Notes under the pieces: generated by a model
Told to the model about the DNA's origin: nothing
Databases searched by the model: none
What the model saw: only the letters and a program-made list of their open reading frames with translations
Assembly: GCA_036266995.1 (NCBI GenBank)
Contig: DATAWX010000224.1
Span: forward strand, 5,309 to 69,308
Length of the DNA stretch: 64,000 bases
Reading direction: 5' to 3'
Source: GCA-003244245 sp036266995
Lineage (GTDB): Bacteria; Actinomycetota; Actinomycetes; Mycobacteriales; Pseudonocardiaceae
In this document: positions 50,745 to 59,160 of the stretch, piece by piece
How positions within the stretch are numbered: position 1 is the stretch's first letter
Layout of the letters: each line of letters starts with the position of its first letter
Position numbers and translations under genes: made by a program

Positions 50745-52223
50745 GTGAGGAAGGGTGATCGGCAGATGACGGTCAGTACCGGGCAGCGCCCACGCAGCTA
50801 CCGCGTGCGTACCTACGGCTGCCAGATGAATGTGCACGACTCCGAACGGTTGGCCGGGCTGCTCGAGTCGGCCGGATATGTGCCTGCGGGGCACGACGCT
50901 ACCCCCGATGTGGTCGTTCTCAACACCTGCGCGGTGCGGGAGAACGCCGATAACCGGCTCTACGGCAATCTCGGTCAGCTGCGCCCGATCAAGCGCGAGC
51001 ATCCAGGGATGCAGATCGCCGTCGGTGGCTGCCTGGCACAGAAGGACCGCGGTGAGATCATCCGGCGGGCGCCCTGGGTGGACGTGGTGTTCGGTACTCA
51101 CAACATCGGCTCGCTGCCGGTGCTGCTGGAGCGGGCCCGGCACAACGACGCCGCCCAGATCGAGATCGCCGAGTCGCTGGAGGTGTTTCCCTCCGCGTTG
51201 CCGGCGAAGCGGGACTCGACGCACTCCGCGTGGGTGTCGATCTCAGTGGGTTGCAACAACACCTGCACCTTCTGCATCGTGCCCGCGCTGCGCGGCAAGG
51301 AGGTCGACCGGCGCCCCGGTGACGTCCTCGCGGAGATCAAGGTCCTGGTAGCCGAGGGCGTTGTCGAGGTGACCCTGCTGGGACAGAACGTCAACGCCTA
51401 CGGCGTCGACTTCGGGGATCGGCGCGCGTTCGGTGACCTGCTCCGCGCCTGCGGGACGATCAAAGGTCTGGAGCGGGTGCGCTTCACCTCGCCGCATCCG
51501 CGGGACTTCACCACAGACGTCATCGAGGCGATGGCGGCCACTCCGAACGTCTGCCACCAGCTGCACATGCCGTTGCAGTCCGGCTCGGATGCGATCCTGG
51601 CGGCGATGCGCCGCTCCTACCGGGCGAAGCGCTACCTCAAGATCGTCGAGGAGGTGCGGGCCGCGATGCCCGACGCGGCACTGTCCACCGACATCATCGT
51701 CGGCTTCCCCGGTGAGACCGAGGCCGACTTCCAGGCCACCCTGGACGTGGTGGGCGAGGCGCGCTTCGCTCAAGCGTTCACCTTCCAGTATTCGCGCCGA
51801 CCGGGCACTCCCGCCGCGGACATGGCTGACCAGGTGCCCAAGGCGGTCGTGCAGGACCGATATGAGCGGCTCGTCGCACTGCAGGAGAGCATTTCCTGGG
51901 AACTCAACCGGAGCCTGGTCGCCAGCGTGGTCGAGGTGCTGGTCTCCGAGAGCGAGGGCCGCAAGGACGCGGTCACCCGGCGGATGAGTGGGCGGGCCAG
52001 AGACGGCCGGTTGGTGCACTTCGAACCGGGTGGCAAGGATATCCGGCCGGGAGATGTGGTACTCGCGGAGATCACTTATGCGGCGCCGCATCACCTGGTG
52101 TCCGACCTGGCCTTGCGGGCGCACCGCCGGACCGCAGCGGGCGACGCGTGGACGGCCGGTCGACGTCCGACCACCCCTGGGGTGCTTCTCGGGCTACCCT
52201 CATTCTCCAGGGTGGCGATATGA
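50745..52223 (+). CDS. miaB: tRNA-2-methylthio-N6-dimethylallyladenosine synthase
   Basis: A 492-residue radical-SAM methylthiotransferase modifying A37 of tRNAs, acting after MiaA (encoded 3.5 kb downstream). The N-terminal UPF0004 domain has YGCQMNVHDSER, LNTCAVRENADNRLYG and VGGCLAQK (auxiliary cluster cysteines). The radical-SAM motif CNNTCTFC is near residue 165, followed by a C-terminal TRAM domain (VVEVLVSESEG, HFEPGGKDIRPGDVVLAEI). Cluster cysteines are all present. Start codon choice is GTG 50745 (leaderless) or ATG 50766. The gene is followed by the Rv2732c-like gene, the same order as in mycobacteria. Confidence 0.95.
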   Translation: MRKGDRQMTVSTGQRPRSYRVRTYGCQMNVHDSERLAGLLESAGYVPAGHDATPDVVVLNTCAVRENADNRLYGNLGQLRPIKREHPGMQIAVGGCLAQKDRGEIIRRAPWVDVVFGTHNIGSLPVLLERARHNDAAQIEIAESLEVFPSALPAKRDSTHSAWVSISVGCNNTCTFCIVPALRGKEVDRRPGDVLAEIKVLVAEGVVEVTLLGQNVNAYGVDFGDRRAFGDLLRACGTIKGLERVRFTSPHPRDFTTDVIEAMAATPNVCHQLHMPLQSGSDAILAAMRRSYRAKRYLKIVEEVRAAMPDAALSTDIIVGFPGETEADFQATLDVVGEARFAQAFTFQYSRRPGTPAADMADQVPKAVVQDRYERLVALQESISWELNRSLVASVVEVLVSESEGRKDAVTRRMSGRARDGRLVHFEPGGKDIRPGDVVLAEITYAAPHHLVSDLALRAHRRTAAGDAWTAGRRPTTPGVLLGLPSFSRVAI

Positions 52224-52260
52224 TTACCGATTCACTTCTGCGTCCCGCGGAGGCGGCGAT

Positions 52261-52731
52261 ATGACCGACGATCTCAATAGCATCGCTGAGCTGCGGGCTG
52301 AGATCGACGCAGTGGAGCGCTCGGCTTTGCGCCGGGTCGACCCGGGCGCCCGCGCGGCGGTGATTTCCGGGGCGATCATGCTGCTGCTGCTGGCCGTCGC
52401 GTTGCCGTGGGTGGGCGACGCCAGCGGCTGGCACGTGCTGAGCGGCACCGCGAACCCGGTTGACAAGGTCGGACTACTGCCGCGGATGTTCGGGGGCGTA
52501 GCGCTGGCCATGGGCGTTGGTCTGTCCACGCTGGCGCTCGTCACCCGGCGCTGGGGCCTGGTCTGGGCCAGCGCATTGGGCTGCACCTATTGCGTGCTCG
52601 ACGGAGTGTGGGCGATCTGGTCGCGGCAGACCGTGCACGGCGCTGGCCCCGGCATCGGGCTGGTGTTGGCCGTGTTGGCAGTGGCGGTGCTTGCCGCGCA
52701 ATGGCTTCGGCTCGCCCTGTCCCGCCAGTAG
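52261..52731 (+). CDS. Rv2732c-family membrane protein
   Basis: A 156-residue protein with a short helical N-terminus (SIAELRAEIDAVERSALRRVDP) and four membrane helices (AVISGAIMLLLLAVALPWVG, MFGGVALAMGVGLSTLALVT, WASALGCTYCVLDGVWAIW, GIGLVLAVLAVAVLAAQWLRLAL). Position directly after miaB and before the DUF349 gene is the same as Rv2732c between Rv2733c and Rv2731. GGAGGCGGCG stands before the ATG. The function is unknown; co-conservation with miaB may simply reflect an old operon. The stop lies 24 bases from the convergent DUF349 gene. Confidence 0.85.
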   Translation: MTDDLNSIAELRAEIDAVERSALRRVDPGARAAVISGAIMLLLLAVALPWVGDASGWHVLSGTANPVDKVGLLPRMFGGVALAMGVGLSTLALVTRRWGLVWASALGCTYCVLDGVWAIWSRQTVHGAGPGIGLVLAVLAVAVLAAQWLRLALSRQ

Positions 52732-52755
52732 CTGTCCCGCAACAGCTGGTTCCCG

Positions 52756-54051
52756 TCACCTGCTGGTGACAGCCCGCTCGGCGGCTGCCAACCACTCGCG
52801 CCACTGATCAGCCTGGGCCTGCGCGGTGCTAGCTCGATGGTCATCACCAGCGGCGCGCGCTTTCGCGGCCTGTGCCTCGTACTGCTCCACTCGTTCCCGA
52901 AACTGGGCCACCCGGGCCTCGGACTCGGGGTCGATCTGCCGCCACTGCGTGTTCGTCGCCGTGCGGATCCGCTCCTCGACGGCGCGCAACCGGCCTTCGA
53001 GCTCGCGGACCCGCTCGCGCGGAACCTTGCCCACCGCTTCCCAGCGCTCCTGAATGCTCCGCAGTTGCGCCCGGGCCGCCTCGATGTCACTGGCGGGATC
53101 AATCCGTTCCGCGGCCGCGACCAGCTCCTGCTTCCGCGTCACATTGCGCTCCGACTCCGAGTCCCGACTCGAGAAGGTGGCCGACCGGTGGCTGAAGAAG
53201 CGTTCCTGGGCGGCACGGAACCGCTGCCACAAAGCATCGTCGGCTTCCTTGGGGGCACGCCCCGCCGCCTTCCACTCCGCCATCAGGGTTCGGAAGCGAG
53301 TCGCGGTGCTACCCCAGTCGGTGGAGTCGGCCAGCGCCTCGGCCTCGACGACCAGTTCCTCTTTACGACTTCGCGCCCCCATGCGCTGCCGGTCGAGTTC
53401 GGCGAAATGCGCGCCTCGTCGTCTGGCGAAGGCGTCCCGGGCCTTGGAGAAGCGGCGCCACAACGCCTCGTCGGTTTTCCGGTCTATCCCCTTGATCGTC
53501 TTCCACTCATCCAGGATGGCGCGCAGGCGGTCGCCGCCGGACTTCCACTGGGTGGACTCGGCGCCGATCTGCTCGGCCTCCTGTGCCAGTGCCTCCTTGC
53601 GGGCGGTTGCTCGCGCCCTGGCCTGCTCTCGGGCCGTCTTTGCGCTGGCCAGACAGCCCTCCGCGCGCTTCTGCAAGTGGTCCAGGAAAGCGGTGAGCCC
53701 GACGAGGTCGCCCAAGGCGGTAGGTTCGACGAGTTCGTCGCGCAAGGTTCGGACCCGGGCCAGCGCCTGCTTGGGTTCAGCTATTCCTGACGTCAACCGG
53801 GACTCGAGGAGCTCCGCTTCGGTGAGCAGGTCGTCGAAGCGGCGCGCGAAGTGAGCCAGCCCCTCCTTGGTCGTGCCGGCCTGCCACGAACCGACTGCGC
53901 GCTCACCATCAGCAGTGTGGGTGTACACCGTCCCGTCGGCGGCGATCCGCCCCCAGCGTTGCGGATCACGGCAGGCGCGCGACACGAAGGGTCGGGGACC
54001 GGATTGGGCACTGGTCTCCAGATGTTGCTCTGTCTGGTTGTCCTCGGTCAT
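52756..54051 (-). CDS. DUF349 protein (Rv2731-like), coiled-coil repeats
   Basis: A 431-residue, highly charged helical protein. At least three DUF349 repeats are visible, each with W-x-x-x/G...LWxRFxxARDxFxxRR pattern: ILDEWKTIKGIDRKTDEALWRRFSKARDAFARRR, MAEWKAAGRAPKEADDALWQRFRAAQERFF, and a third ending AVEERIRTATNTQWRQ. Long coiled coils are likely. I start at ATG 54051; the frame is open further upstream but the added residues are Cys/Arg/Pro-rich and not family-like. Rv2731 is its mycobacterial counterpart in the same neighbourhood. The role is unknown; related proteins have been linked to nucleic-acid or ribosome functions, without proof here. Confidence 0.85.
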   Translation of the reverse strand: MTEDNQTEQHLETSAQSGPRPFVSRACRDPQRWGRIAADGTVYTHTADGERAVGSWQAGTTKEGLAHFARRFDDLLTEAELLESRLTSGIAEPKQALARVRTLRDELVEPTALGDLVGLTAFLDHLQKRAEGCLASAKTAREQARARATARKEALAQEAEQIGAESTQWKSGGDRLRAILDEWKTIKGIDRKTDEALWRRFSKARDAFARRRGAHFAELDRQRMGARSRKEELVVEAEALADSTDWGSTATRFRTLMAEWKAAGRAPKEADDALWQRFRAAQERFFSHRSATFSSRDSESERNVTRKQELVAAAERIDPASDIEAARAQLRSIQERWEAVGKVPRERVRELEGRLRAVEERIRTATNTQWRQIDPESEARVAQFRERVEQYEAQAAKARAAGDDHRASTAQAQADQWREWLAAAERAVTSR

Positions 54052-54207
54052 GCCGGCCTTCCTCGACCTCGTGCCCGCCGCCGCGTCCTGCGGGCGCCTC
54101 GACTGCACAGGGGGCGTGCACCTCGACGGGCTTTCCCGAAACGCTCGGCCAGGTCGGCATTGAAGCAGTTCAGGCGCGCGGATAGGAGAGCAGGTGCGAA
54201 GTGGCAC

Positions 54208-54213
54208 TAACCT
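54208..54213 (+). promoter_or_regulatory. -10 hexamer TAACCT before the miaA leader ORF
   Basis: TAACCT is followed by GCAGCG and GTG 54220, the six-base leaderless spacing found at other genes here. Confidence 0.5.
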
Positions 54214-54219
54214 GCAGCG

Positions 54220-54276
54220 GTGATCGTACGCGTGGCGGTGCCGCCACATCCACCGCTCCCGGTGCCGGCCGGATGA
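54220..54276 (+). CDS. 18-residue leaderless upstream ORF coupled to miaA
   Basis: GTG 54220 opens MIVRVAVPPHPPLPVPAG and stops at TGA 54274-54276, which overlaps the miaA ATG (54273-54275) as ATGA. The peptide has two Pro-Pro pairs (VPPHPP) and is one-third proline, a ribosome-slowing composition. With no ribosome site at the miaA ATG itself, translation of miaA could depend on ribosomes terminating here. Expression is inferred only from the promoter spacing and overlap. Confidence 0.4.
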   Translation: MIVRVAVPPHPPLPVPAG

Positions 54277-55181
54277 ATCCACGCGCCATCGCGGTGGTCG
54301 GCCCGACCGGCACCGGCAAGTCCGATCTTGCGGTCAAGCTGGCCCGAAGTCTGGGTGGCGAGGTGGTCAACGCCGACGCGATGCAGCTCTACCGCGGCAT
54401 GGACATCGGTACCGCAAAGCTGCCGCCCGCTGGGCGCTGCGGGGTGCGCCACCATCTGCTCGACGTCCTCGACGTCACTGAGTCCGCATCGGTGGCGGCC
54501 TACCAACGCGAAGCCCGTCGCATCATCGAGGAGCTACTCGCCGCGGGTGGCGTGCCGGTGCTCGCCGGCGGCTCTGGTCTGTACGTGCAGGCTGTGCTGG
54601 ACGATCTGGATTTTCCGGGCACTGATCCCGAATTGCGGGCCCAACTGGAGGCCGAACTGGCGCAGCAAGGGGCGCTCGAACTGCATGACCGGCTGCATCG
54701 ACTCGACCCGGTGGCGGCCGGCCGGATCCTGCCGAACAACGGGCGTCGGCTGGTGCGGGCGCTGGAGGTCATCCGGCTCACCGGGCGTCCGTTCTCCGCG
54801 GCGCTGCCACCGCCCGGCCCGCCGCGTTACCGAGCGGCGATCATCGGGTTGGATACCGAACCTGCGGTATTGGACGCGCGGGTCGACGCGCGGGTGGATC
54901 GGATGTTTGCTGACGGGCTGGTCGGGGAAGTTCACGAACTGCTGTCCCGCGGCTTACGGGACGGCCGGACGGCGTCCCGGGCACTGGGCTACCAACAGGT
55001 CATCACCGCACTGGACACCGGCGCCGATCCGGCCTGCACCGCGGGCCCGACCGCCCAAGCGACCCGGCGCTTCATTCGCCGCCAGCGCAGCTGGTTTCGC
55101 CGCGACGGCCGGATCACCTGGCTGGACTGCCGGCACCCCGACCTGCTCGACGCCGCGCTCCGGTCGGCCGTGGACAGATAA
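54273..55181 (+). CDS. miaA: tRNA dimethylallyltransferase
   Basis: A 302-residue enzyme transferring dimethylallyl to A37 of tRNAs, the step before MiaB. P-loop VVGPTGTGKSDLAVKLAR (residues 7-24), DAMQLYRGMDIGTAKL with conserved Asp/Gln, GGSGLYVQAVLDDLDFPG, and DRLHRLDPVAAGRILPNNGRRLVRALEV are all present, with the tRNA-binding ending RQRSWFRRDGRITWLDC. I start at ATG 54273; GTG 54201 in phase would add 24 poorly conserved residues. The ATG overlaps the stop of the upstream ORF. The next gene, dapF, begins 11 bases after the stop. Confidence 0.95.
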   Translation: MNPRAIAVVGPTGTGKSDLAVKLARSLGGEVVNADAMQLYRGMDIGTAKLPPAGRCGVRHHLLDVLDVTESASVAAYQREARRIIEELLAAGGVPVLAGGSGLYVQAVLDDLDFPGTDPELRAQLEAELAQQGALELHDRLHRLDPVAAGRILPNNGRRLVRALEVIRLTGRPFSAALPPPGPPRYRAAIIGLDTEPAVLDARVDARVDRMFADGLVGEVHELLSRGLRDGRTASRALGYQQVITALDTGADPACTAGPTAQATRRFIRRQRSWFRRDGRITWLDCRHPDLLDAALRSAVDR

Positions 55182-55192
55182 GCTCAGAGCTG

Positions 55193-56029
55193 ATGGAGCA
55201 GGGCATCGAGTTCCTCAAGGGGCACGGGACGGAGAATGACTTCGTCCTGTTGCCCGACCCCACAGGCGCACTGGTCCTGACCCCATCTCGGGTGCGCGCA
55301 CTGTGCGACCGACGCGGCGGGCTGGGTGCCGACGGGGTGCTGCGGGTGGTGCCAGGTGCGCTGGTGAGCGATGCGCCGCCGGGCACGTCACCGGACGACT
55401 GGTTCATGGACTACCGCAATGCCGACGGTTCCCTCGCCGAGCTCTGTGGAAACGGGGCCCGGGTCTTCGCCCATTACCTGACTGACGCTGGGTATGTTTC
55501 CGATCGCGAGTTCCGGATCGGCAGCAGGTCCGGCTCCCGCGCGGTGCGGTGCAATGAGAACGGCACGGTGACGGTCGAGATGGGTCAGGTGCAGAGAAAC
55601 GGCGCGTCCACCGTGACCGTTGCGGGTGCGGCCTTCACCGGGCTCGTGGTGGATCTCGGCAATCCCCATCTGGCCTGCGTGACTGAGGTGGCGGTGGATC
55701 AGTTGGACCTCACCGTGCCCCCGGGGCACGATCCGGCAACCTTCCCGCACGGCGTCAACGTCGAGTTCATCAACGTGCTCTCAGCGGGGAACCTCAGGAT
55801 GCGAGTGCACGAGCGGGGGGTGGGCGAAACCCGCTCCTGTGGCACTGGCACGGTGGCTGCGCTCGCCGCGGCGCTGGATGCGGAAGACCAGGACACCGGC
55901 GAGGCGGACGTGCAGGTGTCCGGGGGCCGGCTGCACGTCGAGATTACCGGGGACGGCAGTGCGCTGACCGGGCCCGCGGTGCTCGTCGCGCGCGGCTGGC
56001 TGGCTGCGGACTGGTGGTCGGTGCATTGA
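55193..56029 (+). CDS. dapF: Diaminopimelate epimerase
   Basis: A 278-residue PLP-independent epimerase converting LL- to meso-diaminopimelate for lysine and peptidoglycan. The two catalytic cysteines are in LCGNGARVFAHYL (around residue 85) and SCGTGTVAALAAAL (around residue 216). The substrate-binding N (GTENDFVLLPD, residues 12-22) and GNPHLACV block are present. It starts 11 bases after miaA. TAAGCT (55179-55184), overlapping the miaA stop, could also give it an independent near-leaderless start. Length and motifs are standard. Confidence 0.95.
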   Translation: MEQGIEFLKGHGTENDFVLLPDPTGALVLTPSRVRALCDRRGGLGADGVLRVVPGALVSDAPPGTSPDDWFMDYRNADGSLAELCGNGARVFAHYLTDAGYVSDREFRIGSRSGSRAVRCNENGTVTVEMGQVQRNGASTVTVAGAAFTGLVVDLGNPHLACVTEVAVDQLDLTVPPGHDPATFPHGVNVEFINVLSAGNLRMRVHERGVGETRSCGTGTVAALAAALDAEDQDTGEADVQVSGGRLHVEITGDGSALTGPAVLVARGWLAADWWSVH

Positions 56030-56093
56030 TCGACTGGGTGCTCAACGGAATTCGGAAGCATGATCCGCCCAGACGTGTCACGATGAGCGGCGT

Positions 56094-57515
56094 ATGACAA
56101 CCTCACCGATAGTTCCGTCCCGTGGTCCTGGCCCCACCTACCGAGGTGAGCTGGATCTCGAAGAGCGCTCCGCGCTGCGCCGCGTGCCCGGCCTGTCCAC
56201 CGAGCTCGCGGATGTCACCGAAGTCGAGTACCGGCAGCTTCGCCTGGAGCGCGTGGTACTCGTCGGGGTATGGACCGACGACTCCGCGGCCCAGGCGGAC
56301 GCGTCGATGGCTGAACTGGCCCGGCTCGCCGAGACTGCCGGGTCGCAGGTGCTCGAAGCCATGGTCCAGCGCCGCGACCGCCCCGATCCGGCGACCTACA
56401 TCGGCTCCGGCAAGGTCCTCGAGCTGCGCGAGATCGTCCTGCGCACTGCCGCGGACACCGTGATCTGCGATGGCGAACTCAGCCCCGGCCAACTGCGACA
56501 GCTGGAGGCCAAGCTCAAGGTCAAGGTCGTCGACCGGACTGCACTGATTCTGGATATCTTCGCCCAGCACGCCCGCTCCCGCGAAGGCAAGGCGCAGGTC
56601 GAGCTGGCCCAGTTGAGTTACTTCCTGCCGCGCCTTCGTGGCTGGGGTGAGTCGCTATCCCGGCAAGCCGGCGGCGCGGGCGGCGGTGCCGGCGGGGGAG
56701 TGGGCACGCGCGGGCCCGGGGAGACGAAGCTGGAGACCGATCGGCGGCGCATCCACCGTCGGCTGGCCAAACTGCGCCGCGAGATCGCCGCGATGCGGAC
56801 GATTCGCGACACCAAGCGGGCCCGCCGGCGCGCCAACGAGGTGCCCAACGTCGCCCTCGTCGGCTACACCAACGCGGGCAAGTCCAGCCTGCTCAATGTG
56901 ATCACCGGGGCTGGAGTGCTGGTGCAGGACGCCCTGTTCGCCACCTTGGATCCCACGACTCGCCGGGCCACCACACCGCAGGGGCAGGAGTACACGCTCA
57001 CCGATACTGTCGGTTTTGTTCGCCACCTACCTCATCAGTTGGTGGAGGCATTTCGCTCCACGCTGGAGGAGACGGCCGACGCCGATCTGTTGGTGCATGT
57101 GGTCGACGGCGCCGATCCGATGCCTGAGCTGCAGGTAGAGGCGGTGCACGAAGTCCTCGCTGAGATCACCGAGGGGCGTCAAGCTCCGATGCCGCCCGAG
57201 TTGCTGGTGGTGAACAAGATCGACGACGCAGACCAGCTCGTGCTGTCTCGGCTGCGTCATGTGCTGCCGAACGCGTCATTCGTCTCCGCGCACACCAGCG
57301 CCGGCATCGTCGGCTTGGTGCAGCGGATCTCCGACGGGTTGCCGCAACCGTACGTCGAGATCGACGCACGGTTGCCGTGGACCCAAGGCGCCTTGGTCGC
57401 CCGGGTGCATGCCGAGGGCGAGATGTTGGATACCGACCACACCGAAAGCGGCACTCGGCTGCGCGCACGGGTACGGCCCGACCTGGCCCGCGCGCTGACC
57501 GCGTATCTGGTCTAG
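56094..57515 (+). CDS. hflX: GTPase HflX
   Basis: A 473-residue ribosome-associated GTPase that splits or rescues stalled 70S ribosomes. The N-terminal HflX domain is present (ERVVLVGVWTDDSAAQADASM, VLEAMVQRRDRPDPATYIGSGKVLEL, FAQHARSREGKAQVELAQLSY). It is followed by a glycine-rich loop (GGAGGGAGGGVGTRGPGE) and the G domain: G1 GYTNAGKSSLLN (about 259-270), G3 DTVGFVRHLP, G4 NKID and G5-like SAHTS. The start ATG 56094 follows a spacer of 64 bases after dapF. It is convergent with lexA with only 19 bases between. Complete. Confidence 0.96.
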   Translation: MTTSPIVPSRGPGPTYRGELDLEERSALRRVPGLSTELADVTEVEYRQLRLERVVLVGVWTDDSAAQADASMAELARLAETAGSQVLEAMVQRRDRPDPATYIGSGKVLELREIVLRTAADTVICDGELSPGQLRQLEAKLKVKVVDRTALILDIFAQHARSREGKAQVELAQLSYFLPRLRGWGESLSRQAGGAGGGAGGGVGTRGPGETKLETDRRRIHRRLAKLRREIAAMRTIRDTKRARRRANEVPNVALVGYTNAGKSSLLNVITGAGVLVQDALFATLDPTTRRATTPQGQEYTLTDTVGFVRHLPHQLVEAFRSTLEETADADLLVHVVDGADPMPELQVEAVHEVLAEITEGRQAPMPPELLVVNKIDDADQLVLSRLRHVLPNASFVSAHTSAGIVGLVQRISDGLPQPYVEIDARLPWTQGALVARVHAEGEMLDTDHTESGTRLRARVRPDLARALTAYLV

Positions 57516-57534
57516 CCCTGACACACCGCAAGGC

Positions 57535-58299
57535 TCACAGCCGTCGCAGCACCGTTACCACCCGGCCGAGGACGGTCGCTTCGTCGCCTGGGATCGGCTG
57601 GTAGGCGGCGTTGTGGGGGAGCAGCCAGATGTGCCCGTCACGGTGCTTGAACGTCTTCACGGTCGCCTCACCGTCGATCATGGCTGCGACGATGTCTCCG
57701 TTTTCAGCGCTGGGCTGCTGACGGACGACCACCCAGTCCCCGTCGGTGATCGCCGCGTCGATCATCGAGTCACCCACGACGCGGAGCAGGAACAATGATC
57801 CCTCGCCGACGAGTTCCTTCGGTAGCGGGAAGACGTCTTCGACGGCCTGCTCGGCGAGCACCGGACCGCCGGCTGCGATCCGGCCGACCACGGGAACGAA
57901 AACGGGGCTGGGCCGATCAGGCTCCTCGCTCAGGGTCTCCGATACCTGGGGCGGACTGTCGGCGGGCCGGACACCGACCGCGCGTGGCCGGTTGGGGTCC
58001 CGGCGCAGATAACCCTTGCGTTCCAGGGCACGCAGCTGGTGTGCGACCGACGATGTCGACGTGAGCCCGACCGCCTCGCCGATCTCCCGCACACTCGGTG
58101 GGTAGCCGAATCGCTGCACCCACTCCCGGATCACCTCGAGGACCCGTCGCTGGCGCGGTGTGAGGCTGTCGTTGCCCGGGCTGTCGTCGAGGTCGGGGAA
58201 GACATGCACCTGCACGGCCGGGCTCGGTGGTGCGCCTCGATCCTGGGTCTGCGCTTCGGAACCGGCTACCGCCGGCTCGTCGTTCCGCTGTCGTCCCAA
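57535..58299 (-). CDS. lexA: SOS repressor LexA
   Basis: The repressor of the SOS regulon, about 254 residues. N-terminal winged helix LTPRQRRVLEVIREWVQRFGYPPSVREIGEAVGL is followed by the protease domain: cleavage site Ala-Gly in RIAAGGP, catalytic Ser in VVGDSMIDAAI and Lys in GEATVKTFKH. I prefer the TTG at 58299, which has GAGGAG at 7 bases, over GTG 58368, which has no ribosome site; the extra 23 residues are unlike LexA. A LexA box lies upstream at 58427-58442, fitting autoregulation. It diverges from the LysM gene, which has its own LexA box. Confidence 0.96.
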   Translation of the reverse strand: MGRQRNDEPAVAGSEAQTQDRGAPPSPAVQVHVFPDLDDSPGNDSLTPRQRRVLEVIREWVQRFGYPPSVREIGEAVGLTSTSSVAHQLRALERKGYLRRDPNRPRAVGVRPADSPPQVSETLSEEPDRPSPVFVPVVGRIAAGGPVLAEQAVEDVFPLPKELVGEGSLFLLRVVGDSMIDAAITDGDWVVVRQQPSAENGDIVAAMIDGEATVKTFKHRDGHIWLLPHNAAYQPIPGDEATVLGRVVTVLRRL

Positions 58300-58426
58300 C
58301 GCTCTGCTCCTCGGGCTTGGAAAAGTTATGTCGCCGCCGTCAGACCCGCTACGGTCCACGGTCGGCACCGTCGGACCCCATCGACGTCCGTCGCGGTGCT
58401 GACGCTAGCCACCATCCGGTCAAAGA

Positions 58427-58442
58427 TCAAACATCTGTTCGA
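58427..58442. promoter_or_regulatory. LexA box upstream of lexA
   Basis: TCAAACATCTGTTCGA matches TCGAAC-N4-GTTCGA with one difference (A at the third base). It lies 128 bases before the preferred lexA start. Confidence 0.8.
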
Positions 58443-58506
58443 ACAACACGCCGGACGGTCACCGACTCTGTCAGGGTGCCGTGATAGACACCGCACAGCA
58501 GTTCGA

Positions 58507-58522
58507 TCGAACTCGCGTTCGA
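58507..58522. promoter_or_regulatory. LexA box upstream of the LysM gene, perfect palindrome
   Basis: TCGAACTCGCGTTCGA matches the SOS consensus at every defined base. It ends 24 bases before the LysM ATG, so LexA bound here would cover that promoter. Confidence 0.85.
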
Positions 58523-58546
58523 TGGTACCCGCGATGAGGAGTCTCG

Positions 58547-59071
58547 ATGACGGCACCAGCTCGGATGAGTAGTCCGCCGGCGGCACGAAGTGTGACGGTC
58601 CTGCCTAGCAGCGCCAGGCCGGTCCGGCGGCTGGCGACGGTGACCCCGGCGCTGCCGGCACCTCCAGTGCCCATGCCACCGTTCACTCCCACGGTACGGA
58701 GCCGCCGGGTGGGCCGCCGGGTGGGGTGCGTGGCGCATCGGTGGATGCTGGTCCCGACGCAGGGCGCGACGGAGTCGGTGCGCCCACCCGCGTTGCGGTC
58801 GGGCCGGCTGGCGAGCCTGGTTGCGGCGGCTGCCGTGACGGTGGCCGTGGTCGGTGGCCTCGGTTGGCTCGGGCAGGGTGCCAGCCCTGGGATTCCGGCG
58901 CAGACGGCGGTGATCCGGGTGGGCGGGGGCGAGACCCTCTGGGACGTGGCGCGGCGGGTGGCACCACAGTCTGACCAAGGGGCGGTGGTGCACCGGATTC
59001 GGGAACTGAATGGGATCGTGGGCTCCGCCATAGAGCCCGGTCAGCGGTTGCAGGTGCCCGACGGGCGCTGA
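58547..59071 (+). CDS. LysM-domain membrane protein, ChiZ (Rv2719c)-like SOS-induced division/wall protein
   Basis: A 174-residue protein with a proline-rich, basic cytoplasmic N-terminus, one membrane helix (LASLVAAAAVTVAVVGGLGWLG, about residues 87-108) and a C-terminal LysM peptidoglycan-binding domain (VIRVGGGETLWDVARRVA...LNGIVGSAIEPGQRLQVPDG). Position divergent from lexA with its own perfect LexA box equals mycobacterial Rv2719c (ChiZ) and corynebacterial DivS, SOS-induced cell-division suppressors. ATG has GAGGAGTCTCG upstream. No catalytic hydrolase domain is seen, so action through wall binding or partner recruitment is likely. Division arrest under DNA damage is inferred. Confidence 0.85.
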   Translation: MTAPARMSSPPAARSVTVLPSSARPVRRLATVTPALPAPPVPMPPFTPTVRSRRVGRRVGCVAHRWMLVPTQGATESVRPPALRSGRLASLVAAAAVTVAVVGGLGWLGQGASPGIPAQTAVIRVGGGETLWDVARRVAPQSDQGAVVHRIRELNGIVGSAIEPGQRLQVPDGR

Positions 59072-59160
59072 CCCAAGTGCGGTGTCGTTACCCTGCACCG
59101 GGGCGGCGGACATTTCGCTCGGCTGAGGTCGGTGAGTGAGGAGGCCAAGACGCGGTGCGG

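Noticed and set aside
57535..58368. LexA start at GTG 58368
   Set aside because: No ribosome site, and the 23 extra residues are unlike LexA; TTG 58299 has GAGGAG seven bases upstream. Not fully excluded.
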